Assembly (NCBI RefSeq): GCF_042242105.1
Contig: NC_092019.1
Location: forward strand, 14,572,328-14,636,327
DNA length: 64,000 nt
DNA from: Pempheris klunzingeri
Lineage: Eukaryota; Chordata; Actinopteri; Acropomatiformes; Pempheridae
Direction of reading: 5' to 3'
Shown here piece after piece: positions 13,001 to 26,284 of this stretch. Numbering within the stretch: position 1 is the stretch's first letter; every line of letters begins with the position of its first letter. The position numbers and the translations under genes are program-made. The notes below the pieces were generated by a model. It was not told where the DNA came from. It saw only the letters and a list, made by a program, of their open reading frames with translations, and did no database searches.

Positions 13001-16000
13001 ATGTGGGGAGCTAAAGAGAGGCCAGTTGCACAACGTCTGTCTCTTCTCTTGCAAGACAGTAAAAGAACAATATGTTGGTCTCTTGATGGCTGAATGGAAA
13101 GCTCTCTCTCCCTTTGGTTCATCAGGCTTCAGCTCTCAATCCAAGTCAGGGTAATTGTGGTGCTCAGAGTCAACAGAGCACATTAGCCTTAGTCTTAGCT
13201 AGTATTGAGTATCAATATAAAAACAAACGGTACTGCATATACTGCTGGTTTGGAGTTAGCCTGACTGATAATGTTCATCAGGATCACAGTATAAACACAA
13301 GCTAAAAGCATGTGCACTGTTATCATGGCTGAGCCAAGGACCCTCAATAAGCATTTGGAGCATTTTCCAGTTGAGCCTCAAAAACCGCAACCTTACCTTT
13401 TTGATCTTTGTCATAGCAATACAGCTAAAAGTTGCCTTTGTCCACTAATTAGGGTATTAAATCTATGTATCAGTGTGCTGTGACATGTCTTTCTATGAAT
13501 GGAAATGAGATCAGAGCAGAATGCCGTCCTGTCATCTGGACTGGCCCCACGTGGCCAAGATGGCCCAGATATGGTTCTTTCAGGGTAGCGGGACTCTCGC
13601 TGAGGTCAAACAGGAGGCAAGACCTCTCCCTTGGCAGGACATGAATCACTGGGGCGAAGCCTCTTTGGTCCTTGTATAACAACAGCTGTGGGGAGAGATG
13701 AGCGTGCTTGTCTGTCTATGTAAGAGCAGCACGTAAACCACTGAAAGTCACCGCTCCCCTTCAATCAGGAGAGACTATCTCCTAAACTCTGCACGCCGCT
13801 CCAGTCCCCTCCTCACCCTATCACTGATCTTTGTCTCACTTTGATTATGACCTGCTGGATGGCATAAACAAAGATTAGCATCGCTGGCTGACCACCCTGC
13901 ATCTGTCACCGGTGCTGTAATCAGCTTGGCTTCATTAAAGTGGGCTTTGATAGGAGTCTGATGTAATGTAGTGCCCTCCTCTCAGCTGTCACACAGGCCG
14001 CTACTGTAGGGACTTGGAAACCATGTGCTTCATACCAGTGACTGGAATCACATTCATGAAATCTGGGTTAGGCAAATGTATTTAATTATAGAGCGGGTAG
14101 ATCACGACAGTGATATTGTCTTTGATTGGTTAAGAGAAAAACACAAAGTTACTATCATGGTTCACTAAATCCAAAATACAAAAACCGAAGCTTAAAACAT
14201 CATGACTGCGCCACAGAGAGCATGCTGCTTTAATTCAGAAGTAACAGGCCTTGGTGGTGTAATGCAATAGTCTCTGCATGGACTTTTATATGACCAGTAC
14301 CATGTGTTATATGCACTCAAACATTTAACACTCTACTTGAACAAAAGTTTCATAAAATGGGTTCTTTTAACAGTCACATGTGTTCTGGGATTTTAACCGG
14401 TAACAACTCAAGACTCAAATGTTTTTTGCGTAAAAATTTCAACTCAAGTCTTTAGGGGTGAAGCCTCACATTGGCCATGTTTCTAGTCTACATCGCTGGT
14501 GATGAGAAACAAAACCAGCTAAACTTACTGTGTAAAATAATTGCAAATAATCTACAATTGACAATTATTTTCATTATTGAATCTATAAATATTTATTTCA
14601 ATTCGTCAATTAAAGGTTTAGTCAATAAAATGTCAAGAAATCTGGAAAAATGCAATTCCTCAGTGCCCAGGGTGACGCCTTTAAATACCTTCAAACAGCC
14701 CAGAACCCAAAGATGTTTAATAAATAGTGATATAACGCAATGGAAAGTGGTAAGTCCTGTGCTGAATATACCACCAGTATGCTTCATAAATTACTTAAAT
14801 AATCAACATGTTTGCAGATTATTTTCTTATCAATAATTATTTCAGCTTTAAAATGAACCATGTACTGCAGCACCACACGTCAAAAGAAAAAAATGTAAAC
14901 AGAAACTAGACAGGACATACACAGCTTTCAAACACACACGCACACGCCCTGACAAACAAGAAAGAAGCGAGTGCACAAGGCGACGGCATATCAAAGTCAG
15001 TGTGGGACAGGCGGTTAGACTCAAACAGGATGTTCCTCTGTTTCTGGCCTCCATGTGAAATTCTGTAAGCTCCCGCGCAGGCCCCTGGCTCTTAAGCCCG
15101 GCCAATGTGGAGCGCGCCCAGGCCGATAAAGCTGAGGGGATTTGTTCCACATTCCTCAGGCCCTTTAACCAACACAGCGGATCTCCGAATGCCAGGTTGA
15201 GGGTTGAGGCTGAGGCGCCAATCCCATTGTGGTCCAAAGCGACTCAACCTCTCACGCAGGTACTCTCCACAAGTGTCCAGAAAGTGATCAGCTGCAGTGA
15301 CCTCATGTAGCCAGGGGTTTAGTATAAATCAACTCTTCTCGCAGCTCATCAGTTAAAGTCATCAAGGCTTTGTAAGCGCCTCTCTGCCTTGTCATTTCAA
15401 CACAATCACTCTCACCTGTAAGGGCGCTTTTGTGTAGTGTCGTTAGTGTCAGGTTTCAAACTGTCTGACTAGAATGAGATGTCAGTTATAATTGCTCTCA
15501 CCTGTGAGATAACCACCAACACCACTGTTTTCACTGCTCGTTTTGTTAAGCTGCAAGGGATTTGAGTCACAGCTTTGAAAACCAGGTCCGGCAGTTCATA
15601 GGGGCGAGGCTCTGTGGTTGCAGGCTGGTGGAGCTACAGGCGATACAGCGCTCCTGTGGGTGTCTGAGAAATGTAAACAAACCACGCTGAAGGACAGCTG
15701 GGCGCCAGTGTGGAAGAGCAGCAACTTCGCCCAAGCTTCACATGTCGAGTGGTTCCTAACCTTTTTTGGTGTGATGTAACCCCACAGCGCTGTCAGATTA
15801 GCTCAAGTACCTCTTCATCAGCACAGCCTGCCTCGTTCCAAACATGTTCTTATGAATGGACTATAAACTGGACATTAAGTGGATATTGCTACAATATTTT
15901 TTGTATAAAATTAAATTGTGTTTTAACCAAATTACAATTTCTATGTCTTGTTTGGGTTAGTGGAGTTTTAAATGTATTGGAAGGGTAAATGCATATGTAC

Positions 16001-19000
16001 CCTTGGTTGGGAATAACTGGGGTACACACTTGAATGATCTAATCAATAATGACTTTTTGGCTGCTCACTTAAATCTGAGGCGCTCCTGCGGTCGAGGGCC
16101 TGTGGGCTGGTGGATGAACTGCCTGCTGGTTCCCTGAACATGTCTTCCAGCAGGATGAGAGCAGGTTCAGGGTCAAAACCAAAGCTCTACAGTCCATCAG
16201 TTACTGCTCCCTTTGGGTGACTTACACAGAGAAGTTCAGATCCATATGACTGACCACAATAAGAGGATCTTTTGCTGCCATGACCAATCAGCCAGTAATG
16301 TAGCATGAATTCTCAACACATCCATCTGGGAGGCATATTGGGCAAACAGAGAGGGACGGCTGTACTATTATAGCATTCAGCCCTCAGGGAGAATCATGCT
16401 TGCTGGTAAGAGACAGCCAAAATACACACTTCAGTGCAATAGGATGCAACAAATAACCAAGGCAGACATGCAAGCACACAGGCAGAACCCCTGCTAACTC
16501 AGTTGCTATAGTCCAACTATTCCCAATGACACTTGCCAAACCTCAGGTCCTAGGAGACACTACTTGTTTGCATAATTGGTACTGTTCCTCCTTACTATGA
16601 AATATTTAAGGCCTGCCAACATTGTTTGGCCAAAAAAATGCCTTGCAGACTGCTGCACAGTTTTTGACACTAAATTACTTAAATCTGACATACAGGGAAA
16701 AAAAGAGCTGCTGCATACTCAAAGTGGCTTCACCTCTTTTATCTCCTGGCTCTCTCTGAGTTGTTGTGTAAGTCTCTCTGACTGTCCGGTACCGCTGTCT
16801 CCTCCAGCCGGTAGGTATTGCCAGTCTCAAAGACCACGAGAATTCTTGACACTGCAAGAACAGGCTTAATTCCAAGCTGTGAAGTTCCTCACAGGCCTGG
16901 AACTGGACAGGGGGTCATCCCAGGGTCAACACCAAGTGTTTTCCTGAGGATTCCTAAAAATACACTCCTGCTGGGCGCAGGAAGCAGAGGAGACTCCACG
17001 ATCTTCAGACGATGTGAAGGAAACCTGAATATGTCAAATGGACCATTGCCAAAGGGCCACTAGCCGTGATGCTCGAGCACATGAGAGGCAACTTCCCATG
17101 AAAAAGGGGACAAAGTTGAAATCTAAACTGATGAGATGTAGAAAAAAGAAAGTAGCACATGGGCCAATTAGTGATGCACCAAAATCATGCAAAACTGATT
17201 CATATTTCTGTTGAATTATTCTCAAAGAAAATTACTGGTCGAAAAAATAAAAAGAATATGAGGGTATGCATATGATGAATCACTTTTGAAAACGTAGCTA
17301 CAAGAACGGAATTTTAAAGCCTCGTGGTGCCAGCTATGAATTATAATTTTAATTTGTGACACATCACAGAAGTATGCCAAGTAGAGATTTTGAGGCCACA
17401 GTAGGCGAGACTGCAACATCTGTGCTTCTGCCTTTTGGACTGAAGCTGCCATGTGTGCACTTTAGTGACCTGACAGACAAGCTGTGTGTGTCTGAAACAC
17501 TGTTCCCCAGTGTGAAATTCTGCAACGTAATTCATCCATGGCACAAGCAGAGATCAAAAGGCTATGGTGCAGAGGGCAGCTCAGCAGAGCGCGCAGAGAG
17601 CTGCTGCTTTCACAGCCATAATTACTGGAAACCAGGGCTGTGCGGCTATGAAAGACTACTTAAACATGAGCCGAGTTAGCTTAGCTTGGCTGCTTGTATA
17701 TTCTTATCTTATCTCAGGTATAATGCTACACGTCTGATGGAGACTTGTTCTCTATCATGCAGCAAGTCTGGAGGCAGCCCACTTAAAAGCACTAAGTGTG
17801 ACACTTAATGTTTGATAAAAGTTCTTGAAAGACGATTTATGCTTCAAAACGTGGCTGAAGTGCAAAAACACCTTACAAGCTATGAGGCAATCGGGTGCTG
17901 CCGGCATCGAGCTGTTCTCAGAGCTGAGCATATGACACTGTGGGTCAAAGTTCAGATATTCTGATACACTGGCATTCTTGATGTGATAGGATCAGTCTGC
18001 CCCTATCAACACAAAGAAGTAGGTGCTGGTAATAGAGAAAGACCTTGCAGAGCTGCTATATATGAGATCTTCGCTGTATTCACTTAAAGGCAAATCAGCT
18101 GCCTTGAATTTCCACTGTTAGTGTTTCAACTTTCAAAAGCATATTTTCTATGAGCTAAAGATGTTGTTGAACACATTTTGGTGCAGTGTGAGCTGAGTTC
18201 TCTTTTTGTAGCCCTAACCCTAACATAATGAAATGAAATCCTGATTTAGAAGCACCTACTATGAGCAGATGGTGTGTCTGAAAGGCTCTCAGTGAGGGGG
18301 GCAGGCATCTCAAGGAGAACTGCTGTTTATTTGAAATGAGCCTTTAGGTAAACATGTTACATGGCACACAGGGCCAGGTCAGCTTTTGAAGTGGACGGGC
18401 TCAGGAAAGAAATGGGTGGGGGAAGAAAAGAAGGCTGCCTTCAGAGGAAATGAGAACAGTGGCCTCTTTCAGCACTGTTTCATCCTCTCCCTCCCTCTCT
18501 GTCACATATAGAAAGAGCACAAAAGGTGTTTGGGTATATAAATACACCACCGCAGAGTGAGAGAGCCGCTGAATTCTTATTTCTGCTGAACACATACGCA
18601 CAATAATTCTGCAATCACTCTTTCCCAAATTCAACACCACTGAGAAATTACCACCCGTGACCAAAATAAACCACTTCCTTTTAGTGGAGACCCATTGAGG
18701 GTTTTGATGACGGGAACAGGTTTGTGTAACAAAAGCAAGTTTGCAGCCATTCCCTATTGGAGAGGAATGTGATGTGCAGAAGGAGGGCCAGGCCTGTGCT
18801 GTCTGCAGAGCCTAGATCCGAGCTTTGAAGCTGCTAGTGTGTTTCAACAGCTAACCACTTTCAGATGGGACTGTGGCGTTTTATGAGCTGAGTAATAGCG
18901 ATACCTACACATGTGCAGGCTTGGGGTCCCAAAGAGGGGGAGGCTCAGCTCAGAGCAGAGAGAAAGATGCCTAACTCCTCTGGGGTCTGGGTTTGGGTGG

Positions 19001-22000
19001 GTTTGATAAATCTTGTGCTATGACATTCTGTGTATGAAATTGGAAGACAGGGAGATGGATATTGTGTAAAGTCTGTTCACCTATGAACACAGTTCTTCTG
19101 TGAATTCCACATTTTTGTCAAGGTGAACTTATGGTACTGTCACATGTGGAATAAACACTCACAAACTTCTCAGAGGGACACCTGGAGTGTATACCACGAG
19201 TACAACACCTTAACAGTATGCTTCATCTGTATGGAAAGAACACTTTCCAGCACAGCATCACAACAATGAGTAACAATGCCAGCAGCTCTGAGTGCCCTCC
19301 ATTGGGCTTTTTTTTTTTTAGCATACAGGAAGCCAGGGTTTGTGGTGTGTGGTGTTTCACTCTCCAGTCTCAGACCTAGCAGGGCGTCAGGTTCAGGAAT
19401 GTGGCGCAAGGATGAAGTTTCGATGCATTCAGGGGTGACTCTGAGGGCTTTTTGTACAAGAGCAACACAGAAAGTGAATGTAACCTAGCAAAGGGCCAAA
19501 AGGAGATGCACATGGCATCACAACATGACAAGAATCTTAAAAACACCTAGGTCTATCTACAATTTACATACATTTTAGAGATTATTTTTGTTCAGGCATC
19601 TATTTGATCCTTCTCACACACACAACAAAAGTAGACGTATTCATGCCAAAGATTTATGTTCTAGGTCTTTCATAGCCATCAGTGTATTGTGCCGCACACT
19701 GCTATTTAGTTTCCCCTGTGCCTGTATTGTGGAATATATGTCAGGTCAGCATCTGACCTTTGTGGAGACAATCTCAAGTTTCCACTGGCTGAATTCATAA
19801 GATAACAAACTCATGTCCAAAAGAGGAATCCCCTGTCCTCTTTAAACAAACAAGCTAAACCTCAGCCTTCCTTTCAATCTGCAAATATTTAAAGCAACAA
19901 AATATTAGCCAAAATAGATCTGCAAGGTCTCCTCCGATAATGTTTAAGTTATACATTGAGGTTGAAGCTTCCTGTGTCCCCCCTGAGCTCCTCACATGGA
20001 CAATACTCACTGAAGATGTAATTTAAACACTGTAATCAATTAACAATGGCTATAATGACAACATATAATAACACCACCAACAACCATAACTGAAAAAATA
20101 TGATATTCCCCTGGCTGCTCTAAGGCTTGCGAAATGAAGTCCACTTGGAAAAGAGCTAAAGCTTTCTAAGGGGGAACAGGGGTTTATGTGGAAACATACC
20201 TTACACACTAAAATGTAATAACCTTTGAGTCTCCCGGTGTTTTACTTGGCTGGGAGAAGCATAAGATCAAACACAGACTTGGATCCAGCAGCCTTTGCCA
20301 AAAATGTCAGCGCTAAGCACTGGGCTCCAGCTTCAGGTATTTTCTTTCCCCTGGCAGGGAGCGAGAGCAAAGACACAGACCAGTGTTAACCCTCGGCGGG
20401 GCTGCCCCAAACAGCCACCAGCACGCTAACCAATGAAGGGGAAGTGAGGTCTCCCTGCTGTCATCAGTGACCGAGCACATCTAGGTCATGTAGTGTCACT
20501 GAAAACCTGGGATGGGCTCCATTCAGGAAGCCAAGATATTCCCATACTGTACAGTCGCATGCTTAATGATTTCCTGCGATCCGGTCCTGTAAAGCTACAC
20601 TGATCTCTATGAAGTGCACAAAGACATATCTCATAAATATCATGAAAAGCAGTGACAGGACTTAAGTGACTTCAAAGCAGCGACGACGGTGCTGAGATAG
20701 CTACAAAGGCGACAGAGCTTCATTCCAAACATGTATGTCTGCAGATAAAAGCTGCAATCATAAAGGAAGTTGATTGACTGTCATTTCTCTTGCCTAAATA
20801 TATACTATTCTCTTTTCAGCTGTAGGAGAGATTGAAATGATTATTTATTCCCTTGAATATATAGATGAAGTGCTGTTCTGGTTTATTATAACAACATATG
20901 CCACAATGTTGCCTCTTTAAAACCAAAAGAACTAGTCCACCACATTTGATGTAGCTACCTTTATGATACCCTAAGCAAAAAATAGGCATCAAGTATGCTA
21001 CTTAAATGCTTATCTTATATTATCACTTATCTCTGAACAGTAAATATGAAGCTACAGCCTGGAGATTCTGACTGTGCAAGGGTAACAAAATCTGTGTACC
21101 AGCACCTCTAAAGCTCCCTGATGAACACGTTACATCTCATTTGTTGGGGACTATTTTTTGGCATGACTTCCTAAACAAACAAAATAAGAAGTGTTATTTT
21201 CAGACCTTTAGCGGGCGTTCAAACAGAAATCAGCCCTGCGTTAAAAGTACCGCTGACACTCATGTCCAGTTCGAGCAACAGATGCATATAACTGAAGACT
21301 TCTCAGATACCAAAACATCGCAAGATGGTTTATCATACTCTGGTTTATTGGTTTATTTTTACAACCCTTTCTTATCTTTTATTAGCTTTTATTGCAATAA
21401 TTGCAAGGACAGTAGAAATACAGTGTTCATAACAGAAAGTAATCCAGCAGGAATGTGAGCTTGCATGTATGTGACTGGCAATCTGTTTCCAGTCTGTATG
21501 GTAAGCTAAGCTGCTGGCTGGAGCTTGATATTTACTGTTCAGACATGCGAGTGGTATGGATCTTCTCACCTGACTCTCGACAAGAGAGGGAATAAGCATA
21601 TTTCCCAAAATGTCCGACTATATCTTTAAGAGACAATGTTTAAATTACCAATTGGACAATGCCGGTCACAACCCCTCTGCTAAAAATCTCAGGTTCTCTG
21701 TGTGACAATTAGTGTGGTGTAATTTCATTACCGCAAAAGCAAATTTGCCTTGTAAAATGCACCACTAAAACTGAAATATTAAAGTGAGAGTGAGAGAAAA
21801 CTTGACCTGACTCACAGGCGAAGCCATGTGATGATACACACTTACACACTCCAACATGAAAGAGTGGATAAAACAAGCATCTCGCACCGGTAAAGAGTGT
21901 CGAAACCAACCAGGTGATGATGCTTTCACTGACAGAGAAGTGAACGTTTGCTTTGGACAAATGGCAATCACCATAGGAAAAAAAAAGTCCCTAGAGAGCA

Positions 22001-25000
22001 GTGTGATTTGCATGTTTAACAGCTGTTACAAGTTAATAAGGAGGTACGGAGAGATCAATGGTCAAATCTTGCCTCCCCAAACAATGCAGTGGACAAGGCG
22101 AATGAGGCTCTCCATTACACCCCCGCCCCCATTACCTTTAAAACCCCTCAAATATGTCCCCCATGAAAAAAAACACTCTTAAACCCCCCCCCCACTCCTC
22201 CTCCTCTTTTCCTCTTCCCCGCCACCCTCTCCCACCCTATTTCCACCACAGCCCCTCTCCCTGCTCCAGGATTTTGCTGTACAAACCAGGAACAGATGTC
22301 TGCCGGGGCCGTGCTGAAAGACCCCGCTGTTCTGGATGCCAGCCACATGCTTTTCATTCAGAGATGAAGGCTCACAGCTCGCCTTCTTGTGAAGCCAATT
22401 TCAAAAAAAAAAAAAAGAGAGAAGGGGTGGAAAAAAACAAACTCTCCAAATGCCTTCAAGTCCCTTCAAAAGCAGTACATATATGAGCACACCTTTTTGT
22501 CTCCTCTCCACCACGTATTGCTCCCTAGTATTGCCGCATCAGGGACAGATTTTCTTTTTGTTGTCATTTGTGGTTGGAGGAGAAAAGTCAAGAGGTGTTG
22601 CTGACGAGAATATTTCTTGAAAGGGCTGCATCCAGCTCCAACTCAAAACTAAAAAAAAAAATGACCTCAGTTCTAAATTTGTGGCTGTGTACTGAAAAAT
22701 AAAATGTTATTTAGGGTCACAGCCTTAAGATTACACAGATATCCCAGCCTCACATCCAAATCAAACACGACTAACTCAAAATTAACATGGTGACTAGGAG
22801 ATATACCCAAATGCCCAGCGGCAAAAAGGTCCAAGCATAACATCCATTTCGAGCAGGATCGCCAAATGAGGATTTTTATATAAGGGGAAAGTCTTATTCA
22901 CAGATTCCAAATGAATGTTAAAAAAACATTAGCTTACAATTAGTTTAGTGAGCTGCTTGGGAACTCGGCTCTTAAACTAAATTTACTATTGAGGGGTGAG
23001 CGCTATGTAACTCTCTGTAAGTCAAAATAAATTTGTGTCTTGGAGCTTTTGGCACATCATTACATCCAACCGAATCCCTAACTGAGCCTTTTTACTTCAA
23101 GTGTGATATTATTAACCTTTCAAGGACGAATAATAAAGGTCTTTGTTGTGGACTTGAAAATGTTGACACGCTCCCTCTTCGCAGGCCAAGTCTGTGGGAA
23201 GTTTAGAGACAAAAGATGGTGTTGAAAGGCTGAATTAGCCTGTCATTATTTGGGCATCCAAGCATGTCTGTTTGAAGCTCCAAACTGAAGCACTGTGGTT
23301 GTGTGCGCGAGGGTCTGGACTGTTGATGTGTTGATGTTTCCAGAGGTGACACACAGTGAACCGTCACAGAGCTCTTCCACTAATGAACACGGGTTTGCAT
23401 AAGTGCAGGTTTAGGTTGGGGTTTTTTTCCTGCATTTTACGTACTGAATACAGTCTAGACAATTTTACCTTGGACTGCCACTTTGATCTCACCTGTAATA
23501 TTTCTACATAACACCAGGTGCTTGGACAGGTGAGACTCGTCTTGAACACCTCCAACAAAGTGTCAAAATCTTGATGAGTGTAGCCGGGATGAGCCAAGTC
23601 ATCCTGCTGAATCATGCTCTCTTTGTCCACTCACACACTTTAAAGAGCCTATAGGATTACATAGTGAGGGCAGCCTGCCAGCTGCGATCATGAATCTGGG
23701 TTTGCAGCAATATCAATATTTAAGCAGGTCTTTGCATCCTTTGATGTTTTGTTATTCCATGCTAATGCCATAATTTCAAAAGACATAATAGCTTTACAGG
23801 TTTACACAAACTAACGTTGGGCACGGGTTATGTTAGCGCTTGTTTGTTTCCCCCGAGTTGTACTCCATCCTGAAGCCCATCCCCCAGGAAAGGGCAGGGG
23901 GATAGAGGGGTGAGGGTTCGGAGGCTCCACTGATATCAGAGCCCTTTTATAACTCCCAGCTCTGTGCTTTGAAGTCGCAGCCAGACAGCTCAGGAATCCT
24001 ACTCCCCCTTTTGACAATGAGGAGGGGGATGGTCAGAGCTAAACCGTGTTTGGCCTCCTCCTGTACCAAATCATATGTAATTTTAACTGTCCCTGCTGCT
24101 CGTCAGGCAGGGCTAAGTGGTGAAACTATCTGGTGAGAGCCATATGCTAAAACACTCACGGGGAGAAAACGTGCCTGAAATTGATCTAAAACCTTCAAAT
24201 CCCCTTAAAAAATAATATAATTACTGCTTTTTTTTATATTTGACTTGGACTTTTTTTTTTAATCATAGCCAAAACCCCAGACATCTAAGAACCCACAATC
24301 CAATAATTATATCTGGAAATGTGACAATGTAATCCGACTCTAGCGAAGAATTAATTAATGGTGTGTGGGATCAGACGAAGAAATGCTGTTACTGTCTTAC
24401 GGCACAGATAAATCCTATCTGTGTTGAACGTCACTCTGTTGAATGGGAAGCTATACAGCATGAAAAACATCCCCAGGGAAATCATCTATCTTTACATTAA
24501 TGTAGGTATCGGCTCATTTTTAAACAGCATGAATAGAGCTGTCACTTACACAAGCAGGCTGACACATATTGCCTCTGCGGGACAATAGTGAGCATATATG
24601 TGACAGATAGTATCATAGTATCAATTTCATTCACGATACTTGTGATATTTTGCATCAGGGCTGCAGCTAACCAGTATTTCAGTTAATCTGCAAATTATTT
24701 TCACATAAATCGTTCATCAGTTCACCACTTTATTTCATAGACCTGTAAAATGATGAAAATTTGTGAAAATTCTCCATTAAAATAAATCAATAATTGATTA
24801 ATGTGAAGATAATTTGCAGATATTAGTTAACTGCAGGGTGTCACTCTCTATTTTCTAAATATCAAAAAGTAGTGTAAAAATCCCCATTACAATTTTCCAG
24901 ACCAGAAATGCAAGAATATGTCATATTAGACAAAAATAAGCATTCAAGTAACAACTAACCGCTTCAGCTCTACTTTGCATCGTGCTTTGGGTTTCGTCAC

Positions 25001-25849
25001 ACTGTTCGGTTACACACTGCTTAAAACTTGTGATGTGAAAATGTTACTTCAGCTAAAAGTAAAGTGTTAGAATATATAACATGTATTATATGGCAAAAAG
25101 GATGCCACACAGGTAAATGTAGATAATAATAATAATAAAAATGCAAGTGAAAAATAAGACAAAAAAAGCATCACTTACTACTTACTAAGCAATATGTGAA
25201 CGTCTATACACATTAGGCGAGTATATACCATTAGAGATGTGACTGCCTTTTAGTTGCCACCTCTTTTCTACCAACCCTCAGTTGGTCTCAGACAAAGCAG
25301 GAGCAGGGGAGGCTGGTTGGTTAAATGTTGATAGTTATGCAGTTCTGGTCTGTGAACGAGTCCCTGACAGAAGAACCTAACGATGCAAAATAAATTGAGG
25401 GCATGACTTTGATAGAAGTGAGGGTGGGTCCCACATACTAATAAGTGTCAAGCTTATGCCTTTGGTGGTTTCCCTTCAGGGGAGTGTGAGCTCAGACTCC
25501 TCTGAAGCCGAGTAAAGTTCTCTTTTAATTTGCCATGAGTGGGCGGTTTATAGCCCTGAAATAATCTATAACTCTTCCACTATTACAACCACCCACCTCA
25601 CAGACTGTCGGTACCTCTGTGTGAACTTCTTGCAGTCTCTGTCTGAGAGCTCGGGACTGTTGTACCCCTCAAAACGACAAGCTAATTGAAGTGATGTAAT
25701 GTTATGCCACAGAGGGCTGCCCAGTGGGAGCCGCACTAGAATGGGAGGCATTGAGGAAAAAGACACAGCCCTGAGTCATGATGCCAGCAGCCACAAGAGC
25801 AAACTTTATATCCCTCAGTCTGAGGAACGACTACCTTTCCATCCAGTCA

Positions 25850-25896
<47 letters not shown>

Positions 25897-26222
25897 CGTG
25901 CGCGTGCTGCTTCGCCAAGCTGCTTCACACACGGAGCTCATGGCTGTCATAACCCATCCAATGATGCTGGCAGGGGAATAACCGCTGCAGTGTTGTGCCG
26001 GTGCCAGACATGACAGAAAGAACAACAAGCTACAACTTTGCAAAGACATCAGCATGTCTTCACACATGCTTGTGAATACAGTTTGCTTCCCTCAAGTCAA
26101 GAAGCCTTCAGCTCATATTTCAGGACGAGGGAATGTAACAGCTTCAGTGAGACAACTTTGAAGTGCTTGACCGGCTAATCCCATCAACAAACACACATGC
26201 ACACACACACACACGCGCACGC

Positions 26223-26284
<62 letters not shown>

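Noticed and set aside
18211-18225. CCCTAACCCTAA telomere-like word
   Set aside because: Only two units; expected by chance in 64 kb.
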